Origin: Mermis nigrescens
Taxonomy: Eukaryota; Nematoda; Enoplea; Mermithida; Mermithidae
DNA length: 64,000 bases
NCBI GenBank assembly: GCA_036768485.1
Contig: JAVLUZ010000154.1
Span: forward strand, 8,172,342-8,236,341
Reading direction: 5' to 3'
A model generated the notes under the pieces. It was not told where the DNA came from and did not search any database. It saw only the letters and a program-made list of their open reading frames with translations. The first letter of the stretch is position 1. Every line of letters starts with the position of its first letter. Positions 12,001-24,800 of this stretch are shown in pieces. The translations under genes and the position numbers were made by a program.

Positions 12001-12696
12001 GGCAGGTTTGGGGGATCCGCCTCTACCCAAAGTTGGAATACCCCATAACACAAAGCCAGAAAATTTTTGACCCCTCCGACTTTTGGAAAAAAATTTGCGT
12101 TTTCTGGTTATTTTTAGGTGCTTTTGTCCGATTTTGGCCAAATATTGAAGGTCATCCCCCAAAAAAATGGCCCGGGACTCTGCACCACACATGGGCGTGG
12201 GGGGTATGCACCCTCCAGAAGGCCGAGTAGTCCCCCTAAAGAAATCAACATGCCCTCCAGAATTCTATTTTTGAATTTTTTTCGTTTTTCTCGCAATTTT
12301 TTGATGCCAATGGATAGTGCTCGATCAGAAACGTTGAAAAATGGTGTTTTCCGCCATACCACAATTTTTCTGACCTTTGAAAAATCTTGCACCCCCCAAA
12401 AATTTTCGTGCTGCTCCCTATACTCTCTACACAAATTTCGAGCCGGCACACGTAGAAATTTTCAATTCAAAAAAAAATATAACAGAGTAAAGTCGCTTTG
12501 GCTATTTTAGAAAAACAAATTTTATATTAACTTTTCGAGCAAAAATTTACTAATTAACAATACAAACTTGGCACATTTTTCCCTTGAAAACTGTCTAAAA
12601 ACGTGGAGCGTGTAACAAAATTGAAAAAAATTAAATTACAAATAAATCGCTAATCATAAATTATAGATTACAAACGTGTAAACCAGAAAGGCATTA

Positions 12697-12760
<64 letters not shown>

Positions 12761-12780
12761 ATTATTATTATTATTATTAA

Positions 12781-12817
<37 letters not shown>

Positions 12818-12822
12818 ATTAA

Positions 12823-12866
<44 letters not shown>

Positions 12867-15800
12867 TTATTAGTATTATTAATATTTTTACTATTATTAT
12901 TATTATTATTATTAGCAGAAATTTTTACTCTTTTTACTTGTTTCAAAAGATATTTACTCGTTTACTCTTTTGGCACCTCGTTTTTCAACGAATTGATTCT
13001 AGATATACTTTCAAATAACAAAGTTTATTGAAGTTGCTCTTATTCTTAACCTTACTGTAAGCTAGAAAATTTCATTGAATGAGACGCAAACGAATGAGAG
13101 AAAGGCAGTAATAGTCGAGATAATAGAATTTCAATGATAAAATTTAGAATTTTATTAATTATTTAATTTTATTTTATTAGTTCGATTTTAGTCTCAAGGC
13201 ATTGAGTGAAAATTATCAGAAAAATAGCAGTCTTCTTGTTTTTTTAGAGAAAAACCAGAGCTCAGCGCAAATATATTGCAAGTAATTTTTTTTATTATTT
13301 TTATTTCATTTTGTAATACTTATTTGTATTTTATTTTATTTTATTTTAAATTTTTCTAAAATTTTATTTTAGAAAAATAATTTAATCTATTTATTTATTT
13401 TATGTATTTTTTATTTTATTTTTAATCATTTTTATTTATTTTATTATTTTATTTTTATTTTATTTATTTTCATTTTTATTATTTTATAAAAATATTTTTT
13501 ATAAAATAATAAAATTTTACAAGTCAAAAAATTAATTATCGATTTTAAGGCAAAATCTAGAATTTCATTGCCTGTTCTAATATTTATGCGAAAATTTAAA
13601 ATAACGTTATGAAAGTTATTTTTATGAGATCAATGAAATAAAAAAGTTTGCGGAACAAATCTGAAGTATCATTACGTTGCATTATTCGCTTCGGACAGTT
13701 TTAGCGCCTAACGATAATAATTATGCATAGGTAATCCTATTTTCAAATTTGAAAAATTAATTTTCAATTTAAACGCGCATTTAGAATTTTGCCTTGATTT
13801 TCAATCAATTTTTTTAAATTTATCCGAAAAATGAAAAAATATCGTCGATTAGAAATTTTAAATTTGTAAAGTTTGTCTACGGACTCCCAAAAACCGATAG
13901 ACTCCCAAAAAATTATGAAAAATTTATTTTATTAGTTTTAAGAAATCAAAAAAATATTCGAAAAATTTCAAAGTACATACGAGCATAGGTGGGCAGCACC
14001 GAAATTCTGGGAGGGGGTGGGGGGTAAAAAAATTTCCAAAGTTCAAAAAATGGTCTTAAAAGTGGTCGTATGGCGAAAAACACACCATTTTTCGATGTTT
14101 CTCATTGAGCACTATCCAATAGCATCAAACAATCGCTAAAAAAGCAAAAAAAATTTCAAAATTTGAATTCTGAGGAGTATTTTAATTTCTGGGGGGGGGG
14201 TATTTCAACTTCTGGGGGGGTGCATACCCCCCAAACCCCCACGCCCATGTGTGCATACGAGTATTATTGCCTTACGTTATTGGCTTCGGACTGTTTTAAG
14301 GCCGAATAATAATCTGCATCAGCCCTGGCCCTCATGCGAGCCAAGTGCGACTGATCGTCGAGCTCAGACATTCGTTTTTGCGATTCTCTTTCTAAAATCT
14401 GCTGCTCGTACGTAATTTTGGAAACTTCGGCAATTTTTTGGGCCTCTGAATATTAATATTAATATTAAATATCAGCATCAGCATTAAATCTTAACCTAAA
14501 ATAATAATTAAATATATAATTCATTAATATTAATCAATATCAATATTATAATATAGATATCGGCCGGAGAGACGCCGAGTGGTAAACACTTAAACCTGCG
14601 GATCGCAAGGTCTTAGGTTCGAATCCACGGTGACGCAGTTCTTTTCGTCAGGCCAACCCAGCCTTTCATCCCTCCGGGGTTGATACATGGGAAGCTTCAC
14701 TTGTGTTGCGGATGGTAACAGCGTTCTGTGCAGTCACACCGGCCCCGTGACCCAGACTCGGTCTAGTTCAGACGCGCTGGCCTAGGGCTGTGAATCGGGA
14801 GATAGGCACCCGCACCTACAGCAGAGGTGAATCAAGTAACTTCATGCTTAGGGGAATTTACCATACCATATTATATAGATACATTTATCATATTAATGCG
14901 GTGCTTAAAAAAGCTTAAACCATTATTAAATAAAGGCTCGTCCTAATTGCGGCTCAATAAGTGACTTTAAGCTACATTAAGCTTTAAAAAAACGCTTGAA
15001 AGTAAAGAAAAAAGAAGGAAAAAACTTAATTTAAAAAAATTAATTTGGATTTTAGCACCGAATCAGAATAGACCACAACTTTCAATGACGTCGTAATTAA
15101 GATACAGGCTAAAAACTTCCTTTCTCTGACAAAAATACGCGATCTTTTATAATTTATTATTTTTTCAAGTATGTAATTATGTATACTACGGCAATAAACT
15201 GAATACCTGCAATCGACAAACCAGAGCACAAATTTATATTGAGCTGATAAAATATTAAATCGTGTTTTATCACTAAAAAGATGCTTCCTTAGCTTTTCTG
15301 ATCAATTATTAAATTATTTTTCTAGAATTTTGGATTTCAACACATTAAATTAAATTTAATTTACATACTTTAATTTTTGATTCGTTTTGATTCTATTTTT
15401 AACGTTATTCCATCACCCTTCATAGAGATATTATTCATTTCAACATGCAATAAATATTTGAATGCATATATGTAATGGCTCGAAATTACGGTTGGGGGTC
15501 CCGGCCATTTTTAGGATGAGGGGGTAGTAAATGACTTCCAATTTTGACCGAAAACGGCTAGAAACCGCCTAAAACGGTCAAAAAATTCTCCTTTTTTAAT
15601 CGGGGGGGGGTCAAAAATTTTCTGGCTTTGAGGGATGGTTGGACGACCGACTTTGGGTAAGGGATCACCAAGCCCCTGTTACATGTATGGTTGAATGTGC
15701 GCGCAGGCGAGCTTAATCTGATGAAGTAATTTAAGCTGCGTTCATAAAGCTAGCTATGATGGATTACGCCTATTTCTCTAAATTTCGTAAATAAGATTCG

Positions 15801-18800
15801 ATTTATATAATTTTTCGGATAACTGACGAGGCTGGTTGATCGAAATCGTTCAGTATATGCCTTATATTCTAAAAATTTGAAAACATAAAAATAACGGATT
15901 CAAATCGTCTCGTTATTACGGACTCGGACCATACGTGGGCAGCAAGAAAATTCTGGGGGGTGCAAGATTTTCTTGAAGGTCGAAAAATGGCCTTAAAAAT
16001 GGTGGTATGACGATAAAAACACCATTTTACGACGTTTCTCATCAAGCACTATTGATTGGCATCAAAAAATTGCGAAAAAAGACGAAAAAATTTTCAAAAA
16101 TTGAATTCTGGGGGGGGGGGTATTTTTGATTTCTGGGGGGGGGGGGTATTTTGGTTTCTGGGGGGGTGCATACACCCCCAAACCCCCCACGCCCAGGTGT
16201 GACTCGGACTAAATATGCACAATCGAAGTTTCAGGGATTCAAAAATGCGACTACAGGAATGCGATTTGATGGCATCCGGAGGTTGCGCCTCCTACATTTC
16301 GCTGCCAACATACCGCCAACTTTCGCCCTCACACATTTCGCCCCTTGAATATTTCTTCCCCAAACATTTCGCCCCAGAACTTTTGCCCCCCCCATACATT
16401 TCGCCCCTTGGATGTTTGGTCCCCTAACATTCCGCCCCTAGGACGTTTAGCCCCAGCATTTGTTGCTGCGCGATAAACGGTAGTTTGCATAAACATGAAC
16501 AGTGCCGAAATTCGGACGAGACGAGTGTTTTTTTTGTACAAGGTCCGTTTGTACAAACATGCACAAAAATGGTCCTCAAAAGTCTTTGTAAATTTCGCAC
16601 GGGCAAATTTTTGTGTACTATAATATGGTACAGTAGCATACGTGGGCAGCAAGAAATTTCTGGGGGGGGTGCAAGATTTTTTGAAGGTCAAAAAATGGCC
16701 TTAAAATGGTGGTATGGTGATAAAAACACCATTTTTCGACGTTTCTCATCAAGCACTATCCATTGGCATCAAAAAATTGCGAAAAAAGCGAAAAAAATTT
16801 TCAAAAATTGAATTCTGGGGGGTATTTTGATTTCTGGGGGGGTATTTTGGTTTCTGGGGGGGTGCATACCCCCAAACCCCACGCCCAGGTGTGTACAGTA
16901 GTGATTCTGGTGTGGTATAACAGAGTTTTTCGACCTTTGGTAGTATATTTTATCTAATTTCTGGGCTTCTGACGCCAAAAAATGGACATCTTTCTTTAAA
17001 ATTTTTTCCAAATCCAGATTGCCAATTTTGACTCAAAAATTGGGTCCAATCCTAATTTTTATGTTTTTTTGACATGACTGATCAATTACATTTAAATTAA
17101 TTAAATAAATCAATAATCAGAGTCTAGCATACCAATAACAGCTCGCTTGCGTTCCGTCTCGGCTTCTTTTTCAACAACCTTCTGATGTTGAGTAGCGATC
17201 ATAAGCTTGGTATTTTCAGCTTCCACTAATTCAAAAGAAAGTAACGGTTTTTAGAAGTAAAATCGTCGAATCTCGCGCTTTTGGGCCAAAATAAGAAGTT
17301 AAAAAAACGAATTATTACCCCAAATTTTAAAGCATCAATTCCATTCCGAACAAAATTATGATTATTATAGTAATAGGAAGTAGTCAATATGACAAAAAAA
17401 GGGAAAAAGGATAAGTTAGATGAAATAAGGAGAAAAATAATTATAATAAAAAAATAATAAATAAATGAAAATAATAATAATATTAATGAAGTAAGTGAAC
17501 AAAAATTAGAAAGGAAGACAGTTTTTAACCTACGAAAGTGCAAAGCTTGTTTCGCCTGTCTGATAAGCACTAGAAGAAAACGCAAAATGTGAAATTATGT
17601 AAATTTATAGAAAAATTTTAAATTTTTTCATTCAAAATGTGGATTCCTCTACTTTTGGGTGAAGATCAAAAATGACGAGTTTAGTACGTATATAGAATAT
17701 ACTATACTTGTAACGGCTCGAAATTTTAGAAGGAGGTTCCCCGACCATTCTTAGGGGGGAGGGGGTAAATGCCCTCCAATTTTTGGCCAAAAAACACCGA
17801 AAAACGGCAAAAAATCGCAAGTGTTCCCTAAAATAGGGGGTCAAAAATTTTCTGACTTCAAAGAGATGGGGAGACAACCAACTCTGGGTGGAGGTTCCCC
17901 TTCAATCGAAAGTTGAGCCTTTCATTACGTTTAAAGTAAAACATTCAATAACTAGCAAAGAAAAATGCTCCCATGGCACAAAAAAGACGAATTTACTCGG
18001 GATTGTGGATTATTGAGGACGTAAGAGGAGGGAACTAGGAAAAAGCTACCTTATGTACGTAAAAAGTCGCAAAATCTGTTAAAAATCAGACATTCTCTAA
18101 GCAACGCAAAAAATCGAAGTATATTCTACGGCCTGCAAATTAAAATAAACTATTGAAGCAAAAAGGATTGAAAAAGCAGCAAGTTAGCTATGCAGTAGCT
18201 ATGGAAAAGTAGATGGAGTAAAGTAGGAACAACCTTGTAAGCCAAGTGAATGAAATAGCAAACGTCGATGCATTCAAGACAATGAAAGAAATTGCTGGCT
18301 CAAAGCAGTAGGAAACGCGTAAGCTTACATGAAACAGACTACACATACATAGGTACGCTCACATGCCCGCAACGATTTGTTGCACCTAGCAATCGACGCC
18401 AGGTTTGCAGATAGTTTTCTATCAGTCACGATGTGAAGCAAGTCAGCGTTGCAACTTGCAAGCATTTTGCAAAAAGTATGCATTTTAGATCATATTTATA
18501 CACTATTATGTCAAGCATACTACGATTTTTTGCGTTGCTTAGAGAAAGTCTGATTTTTTAACAGATTTTGCGACTTTAGACATGTGGTAGCTTTTTCCTA
18601 AGCCCCTCCTTTTACATCCTTAATAATCCACAATCCCAAGTATATTAGTCTTTTCTGTTTCATTGGAGCATTTTTCTTTGCTAGTACCCTTTTTTAACTA
18701 GCATTTGAGTCATTTTTCTTTGCACATACAGTAAAATGCTACAATAGTAACGGCAGTCCAAAAACGCAGAAAACAATATTGTTCTGGACATCTGCATTAT

Positions 18801-21800
18801 TTTTTTAAAGAGGACAACCTTACCTTATTAAAACAGATCAAAGGTTTTCAGTGCAAACTTTACGCAATTATTGGGCGTAAAGAACACTTACGCCCAGATT
18901 CAAAATCCAGACCTTACATAGGACATTTTGAAAAAATTAAGCTACTGCAACGCTCTGAAACATAATTTAATTTTTAGTGTAATATCACACAACTACTGAA
19001 TGTAAAGAAAGCATACAGCCAAATTCGTAATCCATGGGACATTTTGAAAAAATTAAGCTACTGCAATGCTCTGAAACTGAATTTAATTTTCAGTGTAAAC
19101 TTCACACAACTACTGGGTGTAAAGAAAACATTCAGTCAAATTCGTAATCCTGACCTTACTGAACATAATTTGAAACAAATTCAAGTTTTGCAAAGCTCTG
19201 GAAGTAAAATAAATTCGTAGTGTAAACTACACATCAAGTATAAATGAATACTGCGAGCTTTACACAACTACTTGGTGTAGAGAAAACTAGCAGTCAGATA
19301 CGTAATTCTGACGTTACGTATAACATTTTGAAAAAATAAGCTTCCGCAAGGCTCTAGAAATAAAGTTAATTTGCAGTGTAAACTTTACACAAAAACACAG
19401 TGTAAAGAATAATTTGGTCGGATTCGGCATGCTGATTTTACTCTGATATTACGATCGACATTTATGAAAAAATAAGTCTCCACAATGGCCTGAAGACAAA
19501 TAATATTAAATGTAAACTACTTTACACCACTGTTGAGTGAAAGCAAACTCGCCCAACTTGCGTATCACGTTTGGTTCCTGATACATGTTTAGACTTGAGA
19601 TCATGTCCAGACTCATAACCGGAGAAGTTGGTAGAAAAAAACAAGACAGAAACACGTTCAAAACACACACAAATTTTTGACTTTACACCTCCCGAAAAAT
19701 ATAAATATCGATGTAAATGAACGCAAATTGCTGTGACGTGTACCCCTTAGAAAATACTTCATTTTTATTCTATCCGACCTATCCCGACATTTTAACGGAG
19801 AAAGTGGGGAACAAAAAACTGGACAATAACGTATTTTCGCTTTGGGCCAGTTTGTAGCCTTTGAATCATAGTGCGTTTGTATGTGGAAAACTTCTGTTCC
19901 GCAAAATATTTAAGATATTTACAAACCAAAACAAGAAACAAACGTGTTTTTTCGCCCATTTTACTCCCTTGATTTCGAACTTTACACCCCCATAAATAAC
20001 TCATTATTGCGTTTTTAAACGATATTTACTACGACTTGTATCCCTTAGAAGGTACTATATTTCTATTTCATGAAATTTATTCCGACTTATGTATAAGCGG
20101 AGAAGTTGGCAGAGAAACCGTAGACAAAATCTGTTTTTTACACTATCCAATAGAGTGTAAGGTTCAAAACCCTAGATCTAGCTCCGTGGCAGACATCAAG
20201 ACGGCAAAAACGCAACCAAAATCTGTCTTTACACCCACTGATTTTTACACTCTTTACACTTCCTCAAGAAAAAAAGCATCAGCTGGAGAATTCCTTCCTA
20301 AACAAATCTATGCTATTAAATTGAGTGATTTATTTATACTGAGTTGTAAACAAGCTTCGGAAAAAGTGACAAAATTCGTTATATGTTATAATGTTAGGCC
20401 ATAACTTTGCACGTTCTTTACACAGTCTATGTTGAGTGTAACGAAAAACAAAAAACACCAGCAGCGAATATTTTTTATTATCTTTCTTTCAAAAAAACGC
20501 ACCGCTCGAAGTGCCCCCTTATGGCTGTAGTAATACATGTAACGGCTCAAAATTAGGGGGTCCGGTCATTTTAGGGAGGGGTAACTGACTGACCTCCTAG
20601 TTTTGGCCAAAAAACACGTAAAAACGGCCAAAAAATTTGATTTCTTCCAAAAAAGTTGGGGGGAAGTCAAAAACTTCGGGGGGGGGTTTGGAGGGACGGA
20701 TGACTTCGGGTTGAAGGAACCCCCTTCCCCTGTTACATGTATGGCTGTTGGTGGCTCACATGTTGGGGGTACCCAAGTATATAATAGGTACGCGCTAACG
20801 CGCTATCTATGATTTTTTATTTTTTTGAGAAAAAATCAATCCTTTCAAGTCATACTAAGTAATCAATAAACGAAATGCTATGCTGAATTAAAAATAGTCG
20901 TATTCGACCAAATGCTGCAATCTGAAATTGGCCTACATTAATTCGTAATTCTGCCTAATGGTTTCGGGAATTTTGGGCTTGGTCACTCGAACTCCTTGAA
21001 CGAAAAGCCCGGGCGCCATAATATTGAGGTCGCTTTGTAAGGCTTTTTTTAAATTTTCATCAATCTGATCTGCAAAACAAGCAAATTGAATGTTACGTTG
21101 TTTTATTAAGACACGAACAGCTAGTTATAACATTCTTAGGCAGCGGCCAAATATAGGGGTCTAATGATTTATTTTTATTATTTTTATTTTTATTCATTTA
21201 TCCATTTATTTTCTTTATTTTCAATTCTAGGGGTCTATCGATTTTGTGGAAAGAGTTATGCCCGTTTCTCGGGGTGTTTACATACGACTATCCTTGTAGT
21301 CAGAAATGTTACAGATGGATGTTGAATCCCTTACTTAAAGCTGGTCGTCCCCAAACCCTACCCTAATAGGCAGAAAATTTTTGACCCGCCACCGATTTTG
21401 GAAAAAATTGAATTCTAATGGCCATTTTTAGGTATTTTTGGCCAAAAATTGAGGTCATCTACCCCCTCCTAAAAATGGCTGGCACCCTCACCCAAAACTT
21501 TTGAGCCATTACATTTATGCTTGCAGTAGTTATGTATGTAAAGTCGGCAATTTAGTCAAATGAAATCGGAAAAGTTCGAAAATGGTCAGTTTAAAAACGC
21601 AAAACTCCATTCATAAAATAGCAGATTAACAAGCTCGAAATATCAGATTTAAATAGATTCAATGACTTTAAAACTTGTTTTAATTTCCTATATGCATTTT
21701 AAGTTCGAGCGCAGATTGTATAGAAGTAATCAAATAAAATCAGTACCTACATACTCGTATTATAAAATATCAACATTTTAGCTTTGCGTTTTATTAGTAT

Positions 21801-24800
21801 TAGTATTAAATCGCGTACCTACCATACATGCACATCAAGGGAATTCTATGGGGGTGTAAATAATTATAAAGTGCCCTTTTTGGGTCAAAAAATGGTAGGT
21901 ACGCGCCAAAAATATTGTTTTTCAGCGTTTCTGACGATGTTCTATCTTTCTATAGCATAAAAAACAGAAAAAATTTTGAAAAAAATTCAAAAAAGTCGGA
22001 ACAAATTGAACAAAATATAGTCAAAACATGACTATAATGGCGCGAAAGCGCCAAAAATTTGGCACTTTTGGGCAAATAGATACGAAGCTAACCACGCTTG
22101 AAAAAGCATCTTTTCTACAAATTTTTAGGAAAATTTTGGGAACTTAAAAAATCGCCAATTCTAGGGGGAGTAAAAAAATTTTTGCGGGGGGGGGTTAAAA
22201 TTTTTGGGGGGAACCATCCTCCCCAAGATCATGTATGGTACCTACCGGCTACTACATAAAAAAATGGTTCGAACATTAAAATAGCATTAAGGCTATCTTC
22301 ATTAGTGTTTAAGGACGATACCGAGCAGTTTCTCAGGAGAATTCAAACTTTTATCATCATCGACCCTGATTCGCCTTATTTTTCCTGTAAATTACTCATT
22401 CCTTCATCTAGGAAGTCTTCTTCTCGAGAAAAATGTTCAAATTTAAGACTAAAAATTTAATTTCAAAATTCAGTGACTAATTTTAAATTTTAATTCAATA
22501 ACGATTTAAACACATATACATGATAATAGCTAAATAAACAAAATCAATAATATCGAAATATTGCGAATAATTCCATGCCTTAATATTTCGGACAGGCCTG
22601 AATAATATGTTTTTTAATCAAGCAAAACTCAAATGAGCTTTGTTTTTTGGCTATCTTTTTAATCAAAACTCAAAAAAGTTTCCATTCCAAAAAATAATGA
22701 AAACTGAAAGATTTTTTCGCACTTCAAAAATCGATACTTGATTTTCAGCTTTTTTAGTTTTGAAACAATGCATGCAACAGGAATTAGGAAGTTTCTCCCG
22801 AATAAATTCGATCGGTCCTCCACCGCTCCACCTCTAAGACTGAAATTTTTCACCTGTCCCTTATTTTTGGCAATAGATTACGCATTTATGCAGTTTAAAG
22901 TGCTTTTTTTTGCCATTTTTGATCAAAAATAGGTCATTTACCCCCTCCCAAAATTTAGAGCTGTTACGTATGGTCCTAAGCTCCATATAATAGTTAGGAT
23001 CACACCTGGGCGTAGGGGGTATGCACCCCCCAGAAAGCAAAATACCCCCCCCCCCAAGAATTCAATTTTAGTTTTTATGAAAATTCCCAAAAATTTGATG
23101 CCAATGGATAGTGCTTGATGAGAAACGTCGAAAAATGGTGTTTTTTTACCATACCACCATTTTTAAGGCCATTTTTAACAATCAAAAAATCTTGCACCCA
23201 CCAGAATTTTCTTGCTGCCCACGTATGGTTAGGATGGAAGATCCCAATCAAAATTATCCCCCAAAGCAGAAAATTTGTCAATCCTCCCCTCCGATTTTTG
23301 GAGAAAATTTCCGTTTTTTGGCCTAGAATTGAAGGTCAACCGCCCTCTTTTAAAATGACCTGGGACCTCCACTAAAAATTTTAAGCCGTTACACGTACGG
23401 TCTAGCCATTTTTCTAACGATGCTCCATTAGCTACATTTAGCAATAGAAAACAACCAGCACGAATAAATACCATTTTTAAATAAATAAATTTTAGATAAT
23501 TTAAAAGGGCTATACTTGAGTCTTTTCATTGAGTATTAGATTTTTCAACGTTTTATTAAAAATAATGCATCCGAAATTCTCGATTGAAAATTAGAGTTTA
23601 TCCAATTTTCCTGATAAAAAGTTGACTATTTTATTCCAATCATAAATTCGCTTATTTTCCAAGGTAAGCAATAAATAGAAATTCAAAAACTAGTTTAGAC
23701 TCCATCTTGAAATGAAGTACAAAAGGTACCGATTCCTTCCAAATTAAGTCTATGATGTGTAAAAAATAAATCTGATCGAAAAAATCGATATAAACTTCCT
23801 GCAACGAATGCACGCTACAAAATTGGTTCACTTCGTGATGCACTTTGTTGAATATGAGAGTCCTATCGTAATCTACCGTATAATTCCTGACTATATCAAA
23901 GACTAAAAACAAATGTTAAATAAAATATTAGGCAAATCATTTTCTCAACCGAATTTGAACTAAATTATTGAACTTACCGCTCGACGCACTTAAAATATTA
24001 ACCACTTCAATTCGATCGAAGTAAATCATAACCCCGCCGCTGGAAAAAAATTCAAAATTTTTCAGATTAGTTTTCAAAAATTTAGGGATGGTTCTCAATC
24101 ATCCTCGGTTTTTTTGAAAATTGATAAATTTTTAGATTAAAATTTTCAAAAAATGCAATCTTTTTTATTGAAATGTGGAAGAGTGTTAGAATGACTGACA
24201 AACGCATCGCTAATGTTGTATATCCAGCTTTAGCTTAAAATTGTGCGACCTACAGTTTTTAGCATACGTTTTCTTAGGGACGCGAGAGGTTTTACTTTTT
24301 TACTGCTGATCATCTACATGATCTTGGGGGTTAGCCTCCCAAGAAAAATTTCCACCCCCCCCCACACAAAAACTTTTTCACCCCCACCACACAAATTTTT
24401 TCACCCCAGAATTGGCGATTTTTGGAAAGTCCCCAAAAATTTTCTAAAAGTTTGTAGGAAAGATGCTTTTTGAAGCGTTTTTAGCTATCTAGTTTGCTCA
24501 AAAGTGCCGAATTTTCGGCGCTTCACGCCATTATGACTCATGTTTTGACTATATTTTGTTCAATTTGTTCTGACTTTTTTGTTTTTTCTGAATTTTTTAA
24601 TGCTTTGATGCTCTAGATAGAACATCGTCAGAAACGCTGAAAAGGGATATTTTGACGCATACCTACCATTTTTGGACCCAAAAAAGGCACTTTCCGATTT
24701 CAGCCCCCTCCCAAGCATTTCCATGCTGTGCATGTATGCTGATCATGCATGATCTTAATGGGTTGAGGTTTTTCAACCCCATCCAGAATTTCTGATTTTT

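Noticed and set aside
12668..12946. Open frame with a long Asn run
   Set aside because: It is a reading of the (ATT)n microsatellite.
20036..20404. 122-codon open frame
   Set aside because: It overlies the degenerate array of element T. Other T copies do not keep the frame, and the peptide resembles nothing known.
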